DNA from: Acetobacterium bakii
GTDB lineage: Bacteria; Bacillota; Clostridia; Eubacteriales; Eubacteriaceae
NCBI RefSeq assembly: GCF_001263355.1
Contig: NZ_LGYO01000022.1
Span: 1 to 64,000, forward strand
DNA: 64,000 nucleotides
Direction: 5' to 3'
Of this stretch, positions 34,859 to 44,061 are shown in pieces. The translations under genes and the position numbers were made by a program. Under the pieces are notes generated by a model. The model was not told the DNA's origin. It did no database searches and saw only the letters and a program-made list of their open reading frames with translations. Within the stretch, counting starts at the first letter, position 1; the number at the start of each line of letters is the position of its first letter.

Positions 34859-36461
34859 GTTGCTTTTTTACGGCATCGGCTGCTAATTTTCCTGTTAAAA
34901 CAGATATTGGCAGTCCCGATGGGCTAAAGCTCCATTGGCCGGCCTGAAAGATATCGGGGTGAGGGGTATCAATGGATTTGCCAACATCAGGAAGTGAACT
35001 GACTACCGGGATGATGGCATTGGTAAAAGCCCAGCCGGTGATGGCGCCTTGGGAATTTCCGGTCTTTTTTTCTAAAGTCAGAGGTGTGGAAGAAAACTGG
35101 TCGATGATTTTATTTTTAAACCCCTTTAAAAGAGTGGCATCCAAAACAGTGATGATGCATTCCTGGCTGAAGCGTTTAAATTCCTCATACCATCCCATGT
35201 TGAAAATATGTTTAACCAAAGAATAATCGAGTAAAGTACTGACAATTAATCCGGTCTGGTTTTTTGGGGCTAAATTGGCATCGCGCATCACCGGACAGGA
35301 TATCTCATAGGTTGTCAGTTCGTAATACTTGCGGAGCCATTTAAAAATGGCTTCTTTATCTGATATATAGTTTGCATCCCCGGATTCTGACAATTTAGCT
35401 TTCAAGTCATTTAAGTTAATGGTTAACAACCCTTTTTTAGATGGCGTATAAAATAAATGCGCACTAAAAAGGTTTTTAAGAAAGCTTTTGTCTAAATCAA
35501 GAGTTAAATATAAGGTGAAGATGGAATCGCCTCCAATTTTATTGGACACGGCATTCTTTTGGTCCAGCACTTTTTGCTTGACTGTTGCATCTTCAATGGA
35601 TTCTAAATCCATAATGGTGTAGAGCTTTTTTAAATCCGAAGCCCAGATTAATTTTTTATAGTTGAATTTATTTTTATTCAAATCTTCGATCTGCTTAAGT
35701 TGAGGATTTAATTTGCATATTTCCGTTTGAGTCCTGATTTCCCCCTTATAATCAAGGAGCAATGTTTTCATGCTTTCAATCATGGCTCCGGTGCCGCCTT
35801 TGGGGTATTGGTAGTCAAGGTAAAGGCTAAAATAACTTAAAGCAAAAAAAGCCGGTGTGTTTTTAAAAAAATGCTGTCCGATCATATCGATGAGTGCCGG
35901 ATTCTTGGAAAAATGTTCCAAATACTCATAAACAGGGGTGTCGAGTTTCACAATTTTTTTAATGGTAACGAAATATTTAAACATCCAGGGAATAACGGTT
36001 TTAAGAAGGTATGCCCGGTCTTTTTTTAAGTCCAAAAACAAGGGGTTGTCAATGCCGTAAAGCACATCCATATAGGTCATAACCCGTTTAAGTTCATTGA
36101 TTATTTTTTGAATATCATCGGTATTATCGGGAAATTGATGATTGAGCAAATGCTGATAATCCACCAGACTAGCTTTGGAAGTCAGCTGGATGATTTCGTT
36201 TTCGATGCCAATCGAAACATTGTTCTTAATAAAATCGATTTCCAAACCCAATTGTCTTAGCATCGGAAATACAATTCCGGAATTTTCAATGGCTCGGATG
36301 CCGCCATCAAAGGTGAATCCCTTGTAATTAAAGGAATTAACCAATCCCCCAACTTTTTCTTCTTTTTCGCACACCAGCACCTTATAGCCATCTTTGCTCA
36401 GGAATGCAGCTGACGTCAGTCCCGCAATTCCGCCTCCGACGATTATTACATCATAGTTCAT
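34851..36461 (-). CDS. FAD-dependent oxidoreductase, phytoene desaturase-like
   Basis: This 536-residue protein has an N-terminal FAD motif VIIVGGGIAGLTSAAFLSKDG, EKEEKVGGLVNSF and a C-terminal FAD-contact segment near ISVLTGKLAAD. It belongs to the CrtI/NAD(P)-binding amine oxidase superfamily. ATG 36461 has AGAGG upstream, better than the GTG two codons before it. It is convergent with the 7TM-GGDEF-HD-GYP gene. It lacks the Cys-rich extension of the related protein at 29854-31692. Substrate is not known. Confidence 0.83.
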   Translation of the reverse strand: MNYDVIIVGGGIAGLTSAAFLSKDGYKVLVCEKEEKVGGLVNSFNYKGFTFDGGIRAIENSGIVFPMLRQLGLEIDFIKNNVSIGIENEIIQLTSKASLVDYQHLLNHQFPDNTDDIQKIINELKRVMTYMDVLYGIDNPLFLDLKKDRAYLLKTVIPWMFKYFVTIKKIVKLDTPVYEYLEHFSKNPALIDMIGQHFFKNTPAFFALSYFSLYLDYQYPKGGTGAMIESMKTLLLDYKGEIRTQTEICKLNPQLKQIEDLNKNKFNYKKLIWASDLKKLYTIMDLESIEDATVKQKVLDQKNAVSNKIGGDSIFTLYLTLDLDKSFLKNLFSAHLFYTPSKKGLLTINLNDLKAKLSESGDANYISDKEAIFKWLRKYYELTTYEISCPVMRDANLAPKNQTGLIVSTLLDYSLVKHIFNMGWYEEFKRFSQECIITVLDATLLKGFKNKIIDQFSSTPLTLEKKTGNSQGAITGWAFTNAIIPVVSSLPDVGKSIDTPHPDIFQAGQWSFSPSGLPISVLTGKLAADAVKKQLK

Positions 36462-36687
36462 ATGCACCTCTCATTGAAATTCTTTAGACAAAAGAAAATA
36501 GTTGCTGTTTATATAAGTATATCAATTTTAGCAACATATAAACAACCATAAATAAAAAAATAGAAAGCCAGGCCTCAAAATATGGAAATATTCAAATACA
36601 AGGGATTGCAACATTTTGCCGGATTGACAAAGTGTAAGACGAGGAGTACAATCAAAAATAAATAGTGTTTAAGAAAGGGTGGTTTTT

Positions 36688-36960
36688 ATGTCATCAAAAA
36701 AAGTATTTACAAGTGAACAAGCCAGAGATGTCGGTAGAATGCTTGCAGTTGACTGGAGCAAATTTGATGTGGAGCAGTTTAGAATGGGGATGGACGTTGA
36801 GCTGGAACATGGGACAACGGATCCGCACACAAATGTTACGGGTGATGAAATATTGGTAACAGGTAAAATTGCACTTGCCCATTTAAATGAATTTCCTGAC
36901 TATTACACTCGGCTTGAAAAAATGGAAAAAGAAGCGGAAGCCTACTGGGAAAATAAATAA
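36688..36960 (+). CDS. Small DUF5661-type protein
   Basis: This 90-residue acidic soluble protein has the pattern SEQARDVGRMLAVDWSKFD, MGMDVELEHGTTDPHTNVTG and KIALAHLNEFPDYYTRLEKM, as in a small conserved bacterial family that I recall as DUF5661. Function unknown. ATG 36688 follows AAAGGGTGG. It is monocistronic, with a terminator directly after it. Confidence 0.75.
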   Translation: MSSKKVFTSEQARDVGRMLAVDWSKFDVEQFRMGMDVELEHGTTDPHTNVTGDEILVTGKIALAHLNEFPDYYTRLEKMEKEAEAYWENK

Positions 36961-36969
36961 CATAAATTA

Positions 36970-37003
36970 AAAAAGAATCGCCATTGTTGACGATTCTTTT
37001 TTT
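36970..37003 (+). terminator. Intrinsic terminator after the DUF5661-type gene
   Basis: AAAAAGAATCG and CGATTCTTTTT form a stem over a 10-base loop, followed by more T residues. Confidence 0.85.
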
Positions 37004-37015
37004 GTTTGCATAATC

Positions 37016-37116
37016 GTTCTGGGGACAATGGTAAATCGTTGTGTGCTGCAAGATCGTACAGGCTATCGCCTGTTCGCCTTGATGCACACAACTGATGTTA
37101 CGATTGTCCTCAGGAC
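37016..37116. repeat. Long-hairpin palindromic repeat, copy B
   Basis: It has the same architecture as copy A (31741-31840), with outer arms GTTCTGGGGACAAT/ATTGTCCTCAGGAC, inner arms GTTGTGTGC/GCACACAAC and apex ACAGGC/GCCTGT. Compared with copy A, both sides of the stem have changed together at three positions. It lies between the DUF5661-type gene and ablB. Confidence 0.85.
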
Positions 37117-37204
37117 TTACTTTTGTATTTTATCAAAAGTTAGAGAATTGCTATAGCTACGATTCTGGGTTTGATAACTTACGCTATCTGCAGTCGTAAT
37201 TCTT

Positions 37205-38035
37205 TTACAATTCTTTATGCCAGATGTTCATGGACTCTATTGAGCCGGAAATCTGGGTGTTGTTAAAAAGGGTACCGCCAAAGTGGTAACCGGCCTTGGC
37301 AAAGGTGCTATTCATGCCGTAGGATAGAGACCGGGCAATGGTATATAGTAGGCGGTAGCCTTGCTCTTTCATTTGTTGTTCGAGTTCAAGCAGCAAATGC
37401 AGCGCCAGCTGGTGGCCCCGGTATTCGGGAAGCACCGCGAAATCGGTCATTTCCGAGTTGAGATGGGCCGGATCGGTTTCGCTTGAAGCCACCGCCGCCA
37501 GACCATTCGGGGTGAAAACCCCATAATACTGAATATTATCATTCATGGTTTCAAGGAGATAATCTTCATTAAAAATGGGGAAGGGGTAACTCTTGAAAAC
37601 CGTTTGATAGACCTGGGCCAAAGCCGGTACATCATCTTCGGTCAGGCGTCTGAGATACCATAATTCAGGGAGTGCAGTGGGTGGCTCACCGGCTTTTTCC
37701 TGGACACTGTGAATAATTTTTTCTAATTCAGCGGCATTTTCTCTTTTGGCGCGGTCTTCTGAGAAGTATTTGCACATCATCACACAGTCCTGCTGCCTTT
37801 GATAATAGGAAGGCATGATTGCTTCCTGTTGGTAGCCGTGGTCTTCGAAGCGGTTCTTTTGGCTGGCAGGCAGTTTAGCAACGATTTTTGTATAATTCTC
37901 TTTACTGGCAAGGGCATCCATGTGTTTGAGAAGCCCTTTTTGATCGCGTTCATCGAATTTCATCAAATAAATGCGATTGCCTTCTTTACCATGCTGCAAA
38001 AGGCTATGACCGAAGCTTTCTATTGTATCACTCAC
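37205..38035 (-). CDS. ablB: Beta-lysine N6-acetyltransferase AblB
   Basis: AblB acetylates beta-lysine from AblA to form N-epsilon-acetyl-beta-lysine, a compatible solute used against salt stress. The 276 residues carry a C-terminal GNAT domain with LPEYRGHQLALHLLLELEQ as the acetyl-CoA motif and an N-terminal family-specific half. It starts at GTG (38033-38035) directly after the ablA stop, with GGAGG five bases before it. The two genes form an operon. Confidence 0.92.
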   Translation of the reverse strand: MSDTIESFGHSLLQHGKEGNRIYLMKFDERDQKGLLKHMDALASKENYTKIVAKLPASQKNRFEDHGYQQEAIMPSYYQRQQDCVMMCKYFSEDRAKRENAAELEKIIHSVQEKAGEPPTALPELWYLRRLTEDDVPALAQVYQTVFKSYPFPIFNEDYLLETMNDNIQYYGVFTPNGLAAVASSETDPAHLNSEMTDFAVLPEYRGHQLALHLLLELEQQMKEQGYRLLYTIARSLSYGMNSTFAKAGYHFGGTLFNNTQISGSIESMNIWHKEL

Positions 38036-39370
38036 TTAAACCTCCAATTCCTCGACGTCCTTGTTGCGTTGGTCGCGTTCAAGATCTTCCGGCACAAGGG
38101 TAATGTCGTCATCGTAGTCACATAGTAATCGGGAAATGCCAATGGGCTTGAGATCGGCTTCGTCGTTATCAAGTTTTAATTGTAAATTACATTCTTCACA
38201 GTTTAAATCACAAACAGTGTGTTCGTAGCTGTCCGGCATTTTGTAAGTGGTAATGACGCCTTCGTAGTTTCGTAGAACAACCTTGTCGGTGGACCAGGAA
38301 ATCAGATAATTAGGCATAATTGGTATTTTCCCACCACCGCCGGGGGCATCGATGACATAGGTGGGAACGGCGAAACCACTGGTATGGCCTCTTAGGCTTT
38401 CCATGATTTCGATGCCTTTGCCGACGTTAGTTCTAAAGTGTTCAAGTCCTTCGGATAAATCACATTGGTAGAGGTAGTAGGGACGAACACGATTAGCCAC
38501 TAGCTTATGGACTAATTTTTTCATGATGCGCGGGCAGTCATTAATGTCTCGTAGCAATACCGATTGATTGCCTAAGGGAATCCCGGCATTGGCTAATTTT
38601 TTAAGGGCGTTTCTTGAAGTCTTGGTGAGCTCGCGGGGATGATTGTAATGGGTATTGATCCAGAGATTATCATATTTTTTCAAGACTTTTATTAAGTTAT
38701 CCGTGATGCGATAGGGTAAAACCACGGGTGTTCTCGTTCCGATACGAACGACTTCGACATGCGGGATTTGAGTGATCTGTTCTAAAATCCAATCGAGCTG
38801 TTCATCGGGCAATAAAAATGGATCGCCGCCGGAAAGCAGAACATCCCGGACGGTTGGGGTGTTTTTAATATATTCAATGCCTTCGAGGATCATGTCCTTG
38901 GAAGGAATGGAATCAACATCGCCGACTTTTCTTTTCCGGGTACAGAAACGACAGTACATGGAACAGACGTTACTGACATGAAATAAAACTCTGTCCGGAT
39001 AACGATGGGTAATGCCGTGAACCGGGCTGTCTTTGTCTTCGCTAAGGGGATCGGCCATGTCAAAAGGTGAAATAGTCAATTCTTTGATGCTGGGAAAACA
39101 TTGCTTGAAAACAGGATCGTTCTCATAATCATCCGAATCGATGAGTGACAGGTAGTAAGGGGTGATGGCCATGGGGAATTTTTCAATGGTCTTCTTTATT
39201 TCATCTCGTTTTTCATCTGAAAATTTTATACCCAGTATTTTTTCAACAGTTTCGACTTTTCGAATGGTGTTCTTAATTTGCCAACGCCAATCGGTCCATT
39301 TTTCCATTAAATATTTCGATGCGGTTTCACTGTTAAGATGTTCCTTTGTTATTTTAATTGCTTCTTGCAT
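38036..39370 (-). CDS. ablA: Lysine 2,3-aminomutase AblA/KamA
   Basis: This radical-SAM, PLP-dependent enzyme converts L-lysine to L-beta-lysine. The 444 residues have the radical-SAM cysteines in CSMYCRFC (C136, C140, C143), SGGDPFLL, and a [12 protein letters not shown] motif with the PLP lysine. The partner ablB downstream points to osmolyte synthesis rather than lysine fermentation. ATG 39370 with AAAGGAG upstream is the start; an upstream extension in frame overlaps the leader terminator and is rejected. Expression is probably controlled through the leader described at 39371-39692. Confidence 0.95.
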   Translation of the reverse strand: MQEAIKITKEHLNSETASKYLMEKWTDWRWQIKNTIRKVETVEKILGIKFSDEKRDEIKKTIEKFPMAITPYYLSLIDSDDYENDPVFKQCFPSIKELTISPFDMADPLSEDKDSPVHGITHRYPDRVLFHVSNVCSMYCRFCTRKRKVGDVDSIPSKDMILEGIEYIKNTPTVRDVLLSGGDPFLLPDEQLDWILEQITQIPHVEVVRIGTRTPVVLPYRITDNLIKVLKKYDNLWINTHYNHPRELTKTSRNALKKLANAGIPLGNQSVLLRDINDCPRIMKKLVHKLVANRVRPYYLYQCDLSEGLEHFRTNVGKGIEIMESLRGHTSGFAVPTYVIDAPGGGGKIPIMPNYLISWSTDKVVLRNYEGVITTYKMPDSYEHTVCDLNCEECNLQLKLDNDEADLKPIGISRLLCDYDDDITLVPEDLERDQRNKDVEELEV

Positions 39371-39692
39371 GTTGTCTCCTTTCAGGGGACGATTAATAAA
39401 AAAAAGCACTCTAACTCTGTTTTAAGAGAGTTAGAGTGCTTAAGTTTCGCTAAATATATAACTCACTTTATACCATCAAATATGCAACTTTAGGAGCTGC
39501 GCTGATAGTGTAGCATAAGACCGTGTGGATCCTATACAAGCCCCAGTTCTATTGGGATTCATGTTTTTCTATGTAAATTTCATTGGGTTTATTCAAAGGG
39601 TTAGTTTATTTATTTCCACATTCTAAGGAATACGTAAACAAGCTCACCAACAGAATTACTCAATACATATACTTCACATTGATACGTGACAC
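39371..39692 (-). promoter_or_regulatory. Long untranslated leader of ablA with internal terminator
   Basis: From the predicted transcription start near 39692 to the ablA ATG are about 320 untranslated bases. No recognised riboswitch or T-box motif was found. The leader ends with a perfect terminator, and a GAGTTA upstream (rightward coordinates about 39460-39466) could pair with the terminator arm TAACTC as an antiterminator. This is the layout of transcription attenuation by a cis-acting RNA. Confidence 0.6.
39398..39441 (-). terminator. Intrinsic terminator inside the ablA leader
   Basis: A perfect 15-bp stem (39404-39418 with 39427-39441; AGCACTCTAACTCT core) has an 8-base loop. Read leftward it is followed by eight U residues. 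It ends 27 bases before the ablA start, so it can block ablA expression. Confidence 0.85.
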
Positions 39693-39698
39693 CTTAAT

Positions 39699-39727
39699 AT
39701 TATACCAAAAAAGACAGTCGCTGTCAA
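39699..39727 (-). promoter_or_regulatory. Perfect-consensus sigma-A promoter for ablA
   Basis: Read leftward: TTGACA (39727-39722), exactly 17 bases, TATAAT (39704-39699). Both hexamers match the consensus at all positions. Such a strong promoter fits control further downstream by attenuation. Confidence 0.85.
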
Positions 39728-39920
39728 AATCAGTTTAAGGAATGACCATTTTCACAGCATGCTGACTATAAATATCTATGACATTTGATTAATGGAATGG
39801 TATTATTAAAAGAGTGATTTTTAAGCATCTGAAAAAAACAAAAAAGGTTATAAATATTATAAAAGGGTATTAACTAAAGGACAACGCGTTAAAAAAATAA
39901 AAAAGGAGAACAATGCAATT

Positions 39921-40718
39921 ATGGATAAAAATAATGGAATCGGGATTAAGATTTTAGTGGCACTGACCTATGTATTAATGGTAACCGTGAATGCCCTGGC
40001 AAATATTTTGCCCATTAATGGAATTGGTACAGGGGCGGTTTCAGATTCATACCCTAATTTATTTGCACCGGCACCGGTGACGTTTGCCATATGGGGAGTC
40101 ATTTACCTTTTGCTAGCTGGCTACACACTTTATCAGTTTGGCTTATTCCAGTATGGAAAAAGCCTGGTTCAAGAAAGTCAGTTTAAAAAAATAGGCCTTT
40201 ATTTTTCCATCTCTTCCGTAGCCAATGCTATCTGGATTTTCAGCTGGCATTATATGATGATTCCGCTTTCCATGGTGTTGATGGTGGTCATTCTTATTTC
40301 GCTGATTATGATTGTTCAGGAAATAAAAAAAATTGAGCTTTCAACCAGAGATCTAATTTTTGTGAAAATTCCCTTCAGTGTTTATTTTGGATGGATTACG
40401 GTGGCAACCATTGCCAATGTAACCGCACTCCTGGTTAGTTTAGGCTTTAATGGATTTGGTATATCCGAAGTCGTGTGGACGGTGGTAATCATTGCTGTCG
40501 GGCTGATCATTGCCGGTGCGACAATTTTAATAAACAAAGACATGACCTATGGTCTGGTTATTATTTGGGCATATGCGGGAATACTGATTAAACATACATC
40601 GGAAACGGGTTTTGCCAATCAATATCCCGCTGTAACAATTACTGTGAGTTTTGCCCTGGTGTTTTTGGTCGCGGCGGAAGCCTATGTATTTTTTTCGAAC
40701 ATGAGAAGACAGGCATAG
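39921..40718 (+). CDS. TspO/MBR-type tryptophan-rich membrane protein
   Basis: This 265-residue protein has about eight membrane helices. It has the TspO-like segment APVTFAIWGVIYLLLAGYTLYQF and Trp residues in helices (IWIFSWHYM, YFGWITVA). It is longer than classical TspO (~155 residues), as in a group of bacterial tryptophan-rich sensory-protein relatives. The ligand is not known. ATG 39921 lies 13 bases after AAGGAG, a wide spacing, but no better in-frame start exists. Confidence 0.75.
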   Translation: MDKNNGIGIKILVALTYVLMVTVNALANILPINGIGTGAVSDSYPNLFAPAPVTFAIWGVIYLLLAGYTLYQFGLFQYGKSLVQESQFKKIGLYFSISSVANAIWIFSWHYMMIPLSMVLMVVILISLIMIVQEIKKIELSTRDLIFVKIPFSVYFGWITVATIANVTALLVSLGFNGFGISEVVWTVVIIAVGLIIAGATILINKDMTYGLVIIWAYAGILIKHTSETGFANQYPAVTITVSFALVFLVAAEAYVFFSNMRRQA

Positions 40719-40747
40719 CAACATCTTATTTTGAAAAATGGTATTCA

Positions 40748-40776
40748 TTGACAAAGCAAATACCACATGGTACAAT
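40748..40776 (+). promoter_or_regulatory. Sigma-A promoter of the riboflavin operon
   Basis: TTGACA (40748-40753), 17 bases, TACAAT (40771-40776). It lies directly upstream of the FMN riboswitch. Confidence 0.85.
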
Positions 40777-40793
40777 ATAAAACAATTGAATAT

Positions 40794-40906
40794 GATCTTC
40801 AGGGCAGGGTGCGATTCCCTACCGGTGGTATAGCCCACGAGCCGCAAGGTATGATTCGGTGTAACTCCGAAGCCGACAGTGTAAAGTCTGGATGAAAGAA
40901 GATAAA
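40794..40906 (+). ncRNA. FMN riboswitch (RFN element)
   Basis: It has the hallmarks of the RFN aptamer: closing stem GATCTTC/GAAGAT, AGGGCAGGGTG, the core CCCTACCGGTGGTATAGCCC, ACGAGCC, then AGCCGACAGT and AGTCTGGATG. It binds FMN and shuts down the riboflavin genes. Terminators lie between it and ribD. Confidence 0.97.
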
Positions 40907-40950
40907 TGGTACATCTGCATAGTTTTCTATGCCACAATAGTTGTATTTTA

Positions 40951-40986
40951 AACCCTGAAATGTTTTGGCATTTCAGGGTTTTTTTA
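40951..40986 (+). terminator. Riboswitch expression-platform terminator
   Basis: AACCCTGAAATG pairs with CATTTCAGGGTT over a 6-base loop, followed by a T-run. It probably forms when FMN is bound. Confidence 0.9.
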
Positions 40987-41022
40987 TTACTATTTTGATT
41001 GCAGTATGACCTTGTTGTTTTT

Positions 41023-41061
41023 ACAGACGCCTTGAAATTTTTTCAAGGTGTCTGTTTTTTT
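41023..41061 (+). terminator. Second tandem terminator before ribD
   Basis: ACAGACGCCTTGAAA pairs with TTTCAAGGTGTCTGT (one G-T pair), followed by a long T-run, about 20 bases before the ribD start. A second barrier after the riboswitch terminator. Confidence 0.8.
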
Positions 41062-41082
41062 TATATAAGTGAGGTGAAATAA

Positions 41083-42177
41083 ATGACTGATGAAATATTT
41101 ATGCAAATGGCAATTGATCTGGCGCAAAAGGGTTGCGGCTGGGTGAACCCCAATCCAATGGTCGGGGCGTTTATAGTGAAGAATGGCAAAATAATCGGCC
41201 GTGGCTATCATCAAAAATACGGTGAACTTCATGCGGAACGTCATGCCATTGCTGACTGCCGAGGTTCCACCAGGGGCGCAACCTTATACGTTACCCTGGA
41301 GCCCTGCTGTCATCATGGAAAAACCCCGCCCTGTACCGATGCGATCATTGCAAGCGGCATTGCTAAAGTGGTGATCGGTTCAATCGATCCTAATGCTTTA
41401 GTGGCGGGTAAAGGCATTGAGATATTGAAAAATCATGGCATTGAAGTGGTAACCGGCGTTCTGACCGAGCAGTGCGAAAAGCTAAATGAGGTTTTCTTTC
41501 ATTATATTACGAAAAAGACACCCTTTGTGGTACTCAAATACGCCATGACATTGGATGGTAAAATCGCCACCCGTATTGGAAAATCCAAATGGATTACCGG
41601 GGAAAGCGCCCGGGAAAAGGTGCATTTATCAAGGCATCGGCACGCGGGAATCATGGTCGGGGTGAATACCGTCATCGCCGATGATCCTTTGCTTACTTCC
41701 CGGTTACCCGATACGAAAAACCCCAGTCGCATTATCTGTGATACGCATTTAAGAATCCCAATTGATTCAAAGATTGTTAAAACTGCCCGGGAGATAGAAA
41801 CCTATATTGCCACGAGCTGTGACGATCAAGAAAAGATCGAACCGCTTTTGGCAGCGGGCTGTATTCTTTTGCAGCTCCCAAAGAAAAATGGATCGGTGAA
41901 TTTAAATGAATTAATGCAGCGACTGGGCGAAAAACAGCTGGACAGTATTTTATTGGAAGGGGGCTCAACACTGAATTTCAGTGCCCTGGAAAACGGTATT
42001 GTCAACAGGGTCCAGGCTTATATTGCGTCTAAACTGTTTGGCGGCGAAACCGCCAAAACACCGGTGGGCGGTAAGGGCATCAGCGAAGTTAACCAGGCAT
42101 TTCGACTGAAAAATAGAGAAATTACGATTTTGGATGACGATATATTAATTGAATATGATGTGATGGGAGGGGTGTAA
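41083..42177 (+). CDS. ribD: Bifunctional riboflavin deaminase/reductase RibD
   Basis: RibD carries out the second and third steps of riboflavin synthesis: deamination and side-chain reduction of the pyrimidine intermediate. The 364 residues have a zinc deaminase domain with HAERHAI and CCHHGKTPPC, then a reductase domain (~146-360) with TLDGKIATR, GVNTVIADDPLL and LLEGGSTLN. RBS GTGAGGTGAA. It abuts ribE without a gap. Confidence 0.96.
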   Translation: MTDEIFMQMAIDLAQKGCGWVNPNPMVGAFIVKNGKIIGRGYHQKYGELHAERHAIADCRGSTRGATLYVTLEPCCHHGKTPPCTDAIIASGIAKVVIGSIDPNALVAGKGIEILKNHGIEVVTGVLTEQCEKLNEVFFHYITKKTPFVVLKYAMTLDGKIATRIGKSKWITGESAREKVHLSRHRHAGIMVGVNTVIADDPLLTSRLPDTKNPSRIICDTHLRIPIDSKIVKTAREIETYIATSCDDQEKIEPLLAAGCILLQLPKKNGSVNLNELMQRLGEKQLDSILLEGGSTLNFSALENGIVNRVQAYIASKLFGGETAKTPVGGKGISEVNQAFRLKNREITILDDDILIEYDVMGGV

Positions 42178-42828
42178 ATGTTCACCGGAATTATTGAAGA
42201 AATTGGTAAAATTACAGCCATTCAAAAGGCTGGAAAGTCGTCAAAACTGGGGATCTGGGGAGATATTATTTTTGATGATCTGAAAATAGGCGATAGCGTT
42301 GCGGTTAACGGGGTTTGCCTGACCGTAAGCGCCTTTGGCAATAAAAATTTCACCGCCGATGTGATGAGTGAAAGCCTGGAGCGCAGTGAGCTTGGTAAGC
42401 TTAAGCCCGGGAGTTTTGTAAATCTGGAACGGGCCATGCCGGCCAATGGACGTTTTGGCGGGCATATGGTGTCAGGTCATATTGATGGTACCGGAACCAT
42501 CACAAAAATGGAAAAAGATGAAAACGCAGTCTGGGTAACGGTGAAAGCAGAGAAGCGGATTTTAAAATACATTATCGAAAAAGGGTCCATTGCCATTGAC
42601 GGCATCAGCCTCACCGTTGCCAAGCTTGATGATACCAGTTTTTCCGTATCATTGATTCCCCACACCGGACAACAAACAACCTTGCTGACAAAAAAAGTGG
42701 GTGAAGGCGTCAACTTGGAAAATGACAGTGTCGGTAAATATATTGAACGGTTTTTGACTTTTGAAGGTCAAAACACAAAAAGCCAAAACACAATTACCAT
42801 GGATTTATTAAATAAATATGGATTTTAA
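42178..42828 (+). CDS. ribE: Riboflavin synthase, alpha subunit RibE
   Basis: RibE dismutates two 6,7-dimethyl-8-ribityllumazines to riboflavin. The 216 residues show the [10 protein letters not shown] opening and two lumazine-binding repeats ([10 protein letters not shown] and [10 protein letters not shown]). It starts directly after the ribD stop and overlaps the sequence before ribBA. Confidence 0.96.
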   Translation: MFTGIIEEIGKITAIQKAGKSSKLGIWGDIIFDDLKIGDSVAVNGVCLTVSAFGNKNFTADVMSESLERSELGKLKPGSFVNLERAMPANGRFGGHMVSGHIDGTGTITKMEKDENAVWVTVKAEKRILKYIIEKGSIAIDGISLTVAKLDDTSFSVSLIPHTGQQTTLLTKKVGEGVNLENDSVGKYIERFLTFEGQNTKSQNTITMDLLNKYGF

Positions 42829-42838
42829 GGAGAATATG

Positions 42839-44038
42839 ATGTTTGAATTCAATACGGTAGAGGAAGCCTTAGAAGAGCTTCGACAGGGAAAGATTATTGT
42901 GGTCACGGATAACGAAGACCGGGAAAATGAAGGCGATTTAATCTGCGCCGCAGAATTTGCCAGTCCGGAGAATGTGAATTTTATGGCAACTTACGCCAAG
43001 GGTCTGATCTGCATGCCAATGGGCGAGGCCCTGGTGGCCAAATTAGGCCTGGCCCAGATGGTCAGTGACAACACCGATAACCATGAAACCGCCTTTACGG
43101 TATCCATCGACCACGTTGATACCACCACCGGTATTTCCGCCCTGGAACGATCAGTAACCGCGCTGAAATCCGTGGAGGATGATGCCAGGCCCGAAGATTT
43201 TCGCCGCCCCGGCCATATGTTTCCATTGCTGGCCAGGAACAACGGCGTTTTAGAAAGAAACGGACATACCGAAGCTACGGTTGACCTGATGAAGCTGGCG
43301 GATCTTAAAGAATGCGGTCTCTGCTGCGAAATGATGAGTGCAGACGGCACCATGATGAGAACCCCGGAGCTCATGGCATTTGCCAATACACATAAGCTCA
43401 AGTTTGTCACCATTACTGCCCTCCAGGAATATAAAAAACAAAAGGATCTGTTGGTTAATCAGGTTGCAAAGGCCAAAATGCCCACTAAATACGGTGAGTT
43501 TACGGTCTACGGTTATGAAAGCACCATCAACGGAGAAAACCATCTGGCACTGGTTAAAGGCGATATTTCCGGCAGTGCGCCGGTATTGTGCCGGGTCCAC
43601 TCCGAATGCCTGACCGGGGATGCCCTGGGCTCTTCCCGCTGTGATTGCGGGGAACAATACGTCGCGGCAATGAAGCAAATTCAAAAAGAAGGCCGGGGCA
43701 TTCTTCTGTACATGTTCCAGGAAGGCCGGGGCATCGGACTGATGAATAAATTAAAGGCCTATGAGCTCCAGGACAGCGGAATGGACACGGTCGAAGCCAA
43801 TATCGCCCTGGGCTTTGACGAAGACCTGCGGGAGTATCATATTGCGGCCCAGATGCTAAAAGACTTAGGCGTGAAAAAACTCAGACTGCTCACCAACAAC
43901 CCCGATAAAATGGAACAGCTGTCAGCCTACGGCATGGATATTGTCGAGCGTGTCCCCATCCAGATGGAAGCTTCCAAACACGACGTTTTCTATCTCAAAA
44001 CAAAGCAACAAAAAATGCGTCATCTGTTAAATTATTAA
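42839..44038 (+). CDS. ribBA: Bifunctional DHBP synthase/GTP cyclohydrolase II RibBA
   Basis: RibBA feeds both branches of riboflavin synthesis. The N-terminal part (1-~200) makes 3,4-dihydroxy-2-butanone 4-phosphate ([11 protein letters not shown], and GHTEATVDL). The C-terminal part (~205-399) is GTP cyclohydrolase II with [20 protein letters not shown], the zinc-binding cysteines and the EGRGIGL motif. ATG 42839 is six bases after AAGGAG. Upstream ATGs at 42818 and 42836 are too early or too close to the ribosome site. Confidence 0.95.
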   Translation: MFEFNTVEEALEELRQGKIIVVTDNEDRENEGDLICAAEFASPENVNFMATYAKGLICMPMGEALVAKLGLAQMVSDNTDNHETAFTVSIDHVDTTTGISALERSVTALKSVEDDARPEDFRRPGHMFPLLARNNGVLERNGHTEATVDLMKLADLKECGLCCEMMSADGTMMRTPELMAFANTHKLKFVTITALQEYKKQKDLLVNQVAKAKMPTKYGEFTVYGYESTINGENHLALVKGDISGSAPVLCRVHSECLTGDALGSSRCDCGEQYVAAMKQIQKEGRGILLYMFQEGRGIGLMNKLKAYELQDSGMDTVEANIALGFDEDLREYHIAAQMLKDLGVKKLRLLTNNPDKMEQLSAYGMDIVERVPIQMEASKHDVFYLKTKQQKMRHLLNY

Positions 44039-44061
44039 TCAAAATTAAAGGAGATTATAAC

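Noticed and set aside
39371-39409. Longer AblA start upstream of 39370
   Set aside because: The added codons overlap the leader terminator and lie before the AAAGGAG ribosome site.
39476-39562. 28-residue open frame in the ablA leader (minus strand)
   Set aside because: It has no ribosome site and no run of regulatory codons such as lysine, so a leader-peptide attenuator is not supported.
39371-39692. Lysine riboswitch, T-box or c-di-AMP riboswitch in the ablA leader
   Set aside because: None of the core motifs of these classes could be found by reading. The structure remains unassigned.
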